Source of the DNA: Catenibacterium mitsuoka_A
Lineage (GTDB): Bacteria; Bacillota_I; Bacilli_A; Erysipelotrichales; Coprobacillaceae
DNA length: 33,733 bases
Strand: one strand, 5' to 3'
NCBI RefSeq assembly: GCF_964259225.1
Contig: NZ_CAXVKN010000021.1
Numbering within the stretch: the first letter of the stretch is position 1; every line of letters starts with the position of its first letter. Below the pieces are notes generated by a model. It ran no database searches. It saw only the letters and a program-made list of their open reading frames with translations, and was not told the DNA's origin. The position numbers and the translations under genes are program-made. Below are positions 30,613 to 33,733 of this stretch, in pieces.

Positions 30613-33600
30613 AAAAGAAATTCTATTGGAAAACTGTCTTTAAGAACATCAGTCAGTCTAAAGGACGTTTCTTTTCCATCTTCATGATTATATTCTTAGG
30701 TGCTGCAGTCTTTTCAGGATTAAGAAATACCCCTTATACAATGGCTTCAAGTGTAGATACATATCTCAATAATCATAATTATGCCGATCTTACTTATATT
30801 GCGACACTTGGCTTTTCTGATGAAGATGTCGCAAAGGTAAGAAGCCTTAAGGGTGTGAAGAAGGTTGTACCATGTTATCAGTTTGATGCTTTATTTTCAC
30901 ATAAGGATGGTAAATCAGGTGTCACTGTTTATTCACAGGATCACTATGATCAAAATATGCTGGATCGTCCTGAAATAGTAAAAGGACGTTATCCTAAAAA
31001 AGAAGATGAATGTATCATTGATGTCAATTTAGGTAAATATAATTACAAGATTGGTCATACAATTGAACTTTCTAATGATAATGGGACTAAGACATATAAG
31101 ATTGTAGGTATTGTGAATGATCCACGATATATCAGTAATGTAGACAGAGGAACTAATACACTAGGTGATGGAACCAATAGTGGATTTGTGGAAGTATTAA
31201 ATGATGGGGCAAGAGAACTTGGTTTAAATAGCAAGGTGGCTCAGTTAAGAAACAATGATCATCTATGTACTTCTTTACTTGTCGATGTAGAAGGTGCTCA
31301 GGATTATGATTTATTTAGTTCTGATTATGATGATATGATTGAAACAGTAAATACACGTATCAAGAGTACATTATCTGAAGAAATAAGTGATCAATATGAT
31401 CAACTAACAGGAGATATGCAATCACAGTTAGATGATGCAAAGAAACAATATGAAGAAGGCTATCAGGAATATAAGCGTAATCTAGATTCTTTTAATTCAC
31501 AGATATCAGAGGGTAAGGTGAAGTTAGCTCAAGCACGTATTCAATTCTATGAACAAAAGAAGGTCTATTTAAAGAAAGCATCACAGGTTACTCAAGCCTC
31601 ACAGCAGGCTTATAATGAAACTAAGAAAATAGATCAGGAAATCAAAACACTTCAGAACTCTATTAAAGATACTCTAGGTAGTATTAAGGATAAAGAATCA
31701 GCAGAGGATGCTTATACAAAGATATTGACTGAGATGAATGAAAGTTTGGGTCAGTTTAATCAGAAACTTCAAGGCGTAGGTCGATTACTTGAAGGGCGTA
31801 TACAATTAGAAAAAGCCCAATCACAATTAGATGAAGCAGAAGCAGAACTTAATATCCAGCAAAGTAAACTTGAAGTCACTGAGAATAATGCGTTGCTGCA
31901 GCTCAACTCAGCAAAAGAGCAGCTAGATCAAGCAAAGGCACAAATAGAACAAGCAGAATCACAATTAAGTCAGATTCCAAAAGGTACTCTATATTCACTT
32001 ACTAAAAGTGAAAATGTCGGTATTGCGACTTATGAATCCTATAAGCAGGCCATTGCATCTATTGCACAAGTATTCCCACTCATCTTTTTCTTAGTAGCTG
32101 CATTGGTCTCTCTTACAACTATGACACGTATGATAGAAGAACAAAGAGGCTATTGTGGAACACTTCGTGCACTAGGATATAGTAAAAAGGATATTATAAT
32201 GCAATATATTGTCTATGCTTTTCTAGCAACATTCTTTGCCTGTATCTTAGGTATATTAGTAGGTAATCAGGCATTCCCTCGTATTATCTATTTCTTATTC
32301 ACATATTTAATGTATGGCATTAATCAATCAGCAGTACTAGTACAGAAATGGTCTATCTCACTTGTAACTATACTTATTTCTGTTGGTGTTACATTACTTG
32401 CGACATTAAGTGTCTGTTTACAGGAACTTGTTTCTACACCATCTGTCTTGATGCGTCCTAAAGCACCTAAGGCAGGTAAAAGAATACTCATGGAACGTAT
32501 ACCTTTTATATGGAAACGATTGAATTTCAATCAGAAGGTGACTATGAGAAACTTATTCCGTTATAAGAAACGTTTCTGGATGTCTGTCATTGGTATTGCG
32601 GGATGTACAGCGTTAATCATGCTGGGATTTGGTGTTAAGAACAGCTGTTCTGAAATCATTCCTTCACAATATGTAGAAGTATATAAATATGATGCACTTA
32701 TTAAACTTAATACTAATGTAGAAGATACAAAAAAGATTGAAAATAAGATCAAGCGTCTAGAAGGTATTCATAACTTAACGAGTGCTATGCGTCAAAACAT
32801 TACAGTACTAGGCAATAGTGAAGATTATTATAGTACGATGATTGTGTATGACAATGCGGATGAAATTAAGAATTTTATTCACTTTAAGGATTATAAAACA
32901 AAAAAGAAGATTATCTTAAATGATGAGGGTGTTGTTATCTCACAGAAGCTTGCGGAAAAGCTGAATGTGAAAAAAGGAGAAACTCTTACTTTCTCTCTTA
33001 ATAATAGTAAATATACAGTCAAGGTGGCAGATATCGTAGAACACTATGTCAATCATCAAGTTTATATGAGTAAGACTTTCTATGAAAATCTGACTGGTAT
33101 GAAATCATCTGCTTCTATACTTTATGTAGATATGAATACAAAGAAATCAAATATCAACGCCTTGAAGAACTATCTTGATCATCATGATATGGGTAGTATG
33201 GAACGACTTACTGCTACACTTGATGAATTCCAGCAAAGAATGTCTTCATTGAATATTATTGTTGCCATCTTATCAGGATGTGCTGCCTTACTTTGTTTTA
33301 TTGTTCTTTATAATTTAACAAACATCAACATTGGTGAACGTAAAGGTGAAATCGCAACAATCAAGGTATTAGGATTCCGCCGTAAAGAATATTGTGACTA
33401 TATCTTTAGAGAGAATATCATTCTATCTTTGATTGGGGCATCACTTGGTATGTTCTTTGGTTATTTCCTTCATCGATTTGTTGTATTAACGGTAGAAATG
33501 GATAATATGTTATTTATTCGTACAATGCCGCTTTATATCTATTTAATTGCGTTTGGTATGACAGTGGGCTTTACAATTGTTATCAATCTGGCGATGCGTC

Positions 33601-33650
33601 ATATTCTTGATCAAGTGAATATGGTAGAGTCTTTAAAATCAATTGAGTAA
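30606..33650 (+). CDS. Large FtsX-like ABC permease with extracellular coiled coil
   Basis: The 1014-residue membrane protein has a transmembrane helix near 20-40, then an extracellular region with a MacB-like periplasmic-core fold (about 60-230). A long Gln/Glu/Lys-rich coiled coil follows (about 245-455, e.g. LDEAEAELNIQQSKLEV). The first FtsX domain with three helices is at about 480-610, another helix at about 656-675, a second extracellular domain at about 680-870 and a second FtsX domain at about 878-1005. This fused, duplicated layout is found in many gut Firmicutes. The substrate is unknown; peptides, lipids or antibiotic sensing are possible. No two-component system is adjacent. It starts inside the ATPase stop region, and no terminator could be confirmed before the window ends. 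Confidence 0.9.
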   Translation: MVKKKFYWKTVFKNISQSKGRFFSIFMIIFLGAAVFSGLRNTPYTMASSVDTYLNNHNYADLTYIATLGFSDEDVAKVRSLKGVKKVVPCYQFDALFSHKDGKSGVTVYSQDHYDQNMLDRPEIVKGRYPKKEDECIIDVNLGKYNYKIGHTIELSNDNGTKTYKIVGIVNDPRYISNVDRGTNTLGDGTNSGFVEVLNDGARELGLNSKVAQLRNNDHLCTSLLVDVEGAQDYDLFSSDYDDMIETVNTRIKSTLSEEISDQYDQLTGDMQSQLDDAKKQYEEGYQEYKRNLDSFNSQISEGKVKLAQARIQFYEQKKVYLKKASQVTQASQQAYNETKKIDQEIKTLQNSIKDTLGSIKDKESAEDAYTKILTEMNESLGQFNQKLQGVGRLLEGRIQLEKAQSQLDEAEAELNIQQSKLEVTENNALLQLNSAKEQLDQAKAQIEQAESQLSQIPKGTLYSLTKSENVGIATYESYKQAIASIAQVFPLIFFLVAALVSLTTMTRMIEEQRGYCGTLRALGYSKKDIIMQYIVYAFLATFFACILGILVGNQAFPRIIYFLFTYLMYGINQSAVLVQKWSISLVTILISVGVTLLATLSVCLQELVSTPSVLMRPKAPKAGKRILMERIPFIWKRLNFNQKVTMRNLFRYKKRFWMSVIGIAGCTALIMLGFGVKNSCSEIIPSQYVEVYKYDALIKLNTNVEDTKKIENKIKRLEGIHNLTSAMRQNITVLGNSEDYYSTMIVYDNADEIKNFIHFKDYKTKKKIILNDEGVVISQKLAEKLNVKKGETLTFSLNNSKYTVKVADIVEHYVNHQVYMSKTFYENLTGMKSSASILYVDMNTKKSNINALKNYLDHHDMGSMERLTATLDEFQQRMSSLNIIVAILSGCAALLCFIVLYNLTNINIGERKGEIATIKVLGFRRKEYCDYIFRENIILSLIGASLGMFFGYFLHRFVVLTVEMDNMLFIRTMPLYIYLIAFGMTVGFTIVINLAMRHILDQVNMVESLKSIE

Positions 33651-33733
33651 AAAAAGCCCGAATTGCAAGCAGAAACTGGAAATAAGAAGATAAGTTATTT
33701 TTTATAGAAAATAGTATTACCAGTTACATTAAG
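33651..33733. other. Tail of the window after the ABC permease
   Basis: After the stop there is a run of A, a GCCCG block and A/T-rich sequence. On the minus strand a 12-codon open stretch enters from beyond the window and stops at about 33695. It could be the end of a convergent gene, but too little is visible to call it. Confidence 0.3.

Noticed and set aside
31336..31980. Repetitive sequence in the permease gene that might be a tandem DNA repeat
   Set aside because: The repeats are only heptad-like Gln/Glu/Lys codons of a coiled coil; no exact DNA unit recurs.
33695..33733. A 12-codon minus-strand frame at the window edge
   Set aside because: It is too short to distinguish a real gene end from chance without the adjoining sequence.

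Overview
The window looks like a chromosomal segment of a low-GC, anaerobic, fermentative Firmicute. A gut Erysipelotrichia/Coprobacillaceae-type organism is the best guess. This is inferred from the A/T-rich sequence, strong AGGAGG ribosome binding sites, a two-domain AdhE under Rex- and CcpA-type sites, an NfnAB pair, a glgC-glgD-glgA operon and a cysteine T-box. No rRNA, tRNA or CRISPR array is visible. Genus is not determinable from the sequence alone.

Layout. 1-278: the end of a repeated, probably IS-derived sequence, then a well-formed regulatory region (cre site, Rex operator, -35/-10) for adhE (279-2930). 3007-7546: a VanZ-family protein, a small membrane-anchored protein and a minus-strand HAD phosphatase, then nfnA-nfnB with a trailing zinc-ribbon membrane protein. 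7641-9951: a YheO-like regulator next to a CBS/DRTGG-containing family II pyrophosphatase. 10165-13436: a YjeM-like amino acid permease, an M18 aminopeptidase and a small membrane protein. 13483-15717: a short terminator-ended RNA, a glycerophosphodiesterase, rqcP, divIC and an alpha/beta-hydrolase. 15718-17620: a degenerate relic carrying a solo TnpB element with a candidate omega-RNA. 17637-21171: two tandem HAD phosphatases, ung and folC. 21198-25032: glgC-glgD-glgA. 25050-25370: a small repeat-rich charged protein. 25385-28718: a tRNA-Cys T-box leader, then cysS-mrnC-rlmB-sigma factor. 28715-29854: rpmG-secE-nusG. 29859-33650: an MacB/FtsX-type ABC exporter pair.

How the genes work together. 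AdhE reoxidises NADH by making ethanol, and the Rex and cre sites would tie it to NADH/NAD+ and sugar status. NfnAB couples NADH, ferredoxin and NADPH pools. The glg operon stores surplus glucose and also carries a cre-like site. The cysS block follows the conserved Firmicutes order (cysS-mrnC-rlmB-sigH-rpmG-secE-nusG), but no rae1/yacP gene lies between rlmB and the sigma factor, and rplK/rplA do not follow nusG.

The items most worth a second look are the roughly 70-bp inverted repeat shared by 1-72 and 16064-16133, the TnpB locus with its flanking relic and hairpins, the uncharacterised 70-nt RNA at 13495-13566, and the T-box whose antiterminator core deviates from consensus. I saw no clearly new multi-gene defence or biosynthetic system.
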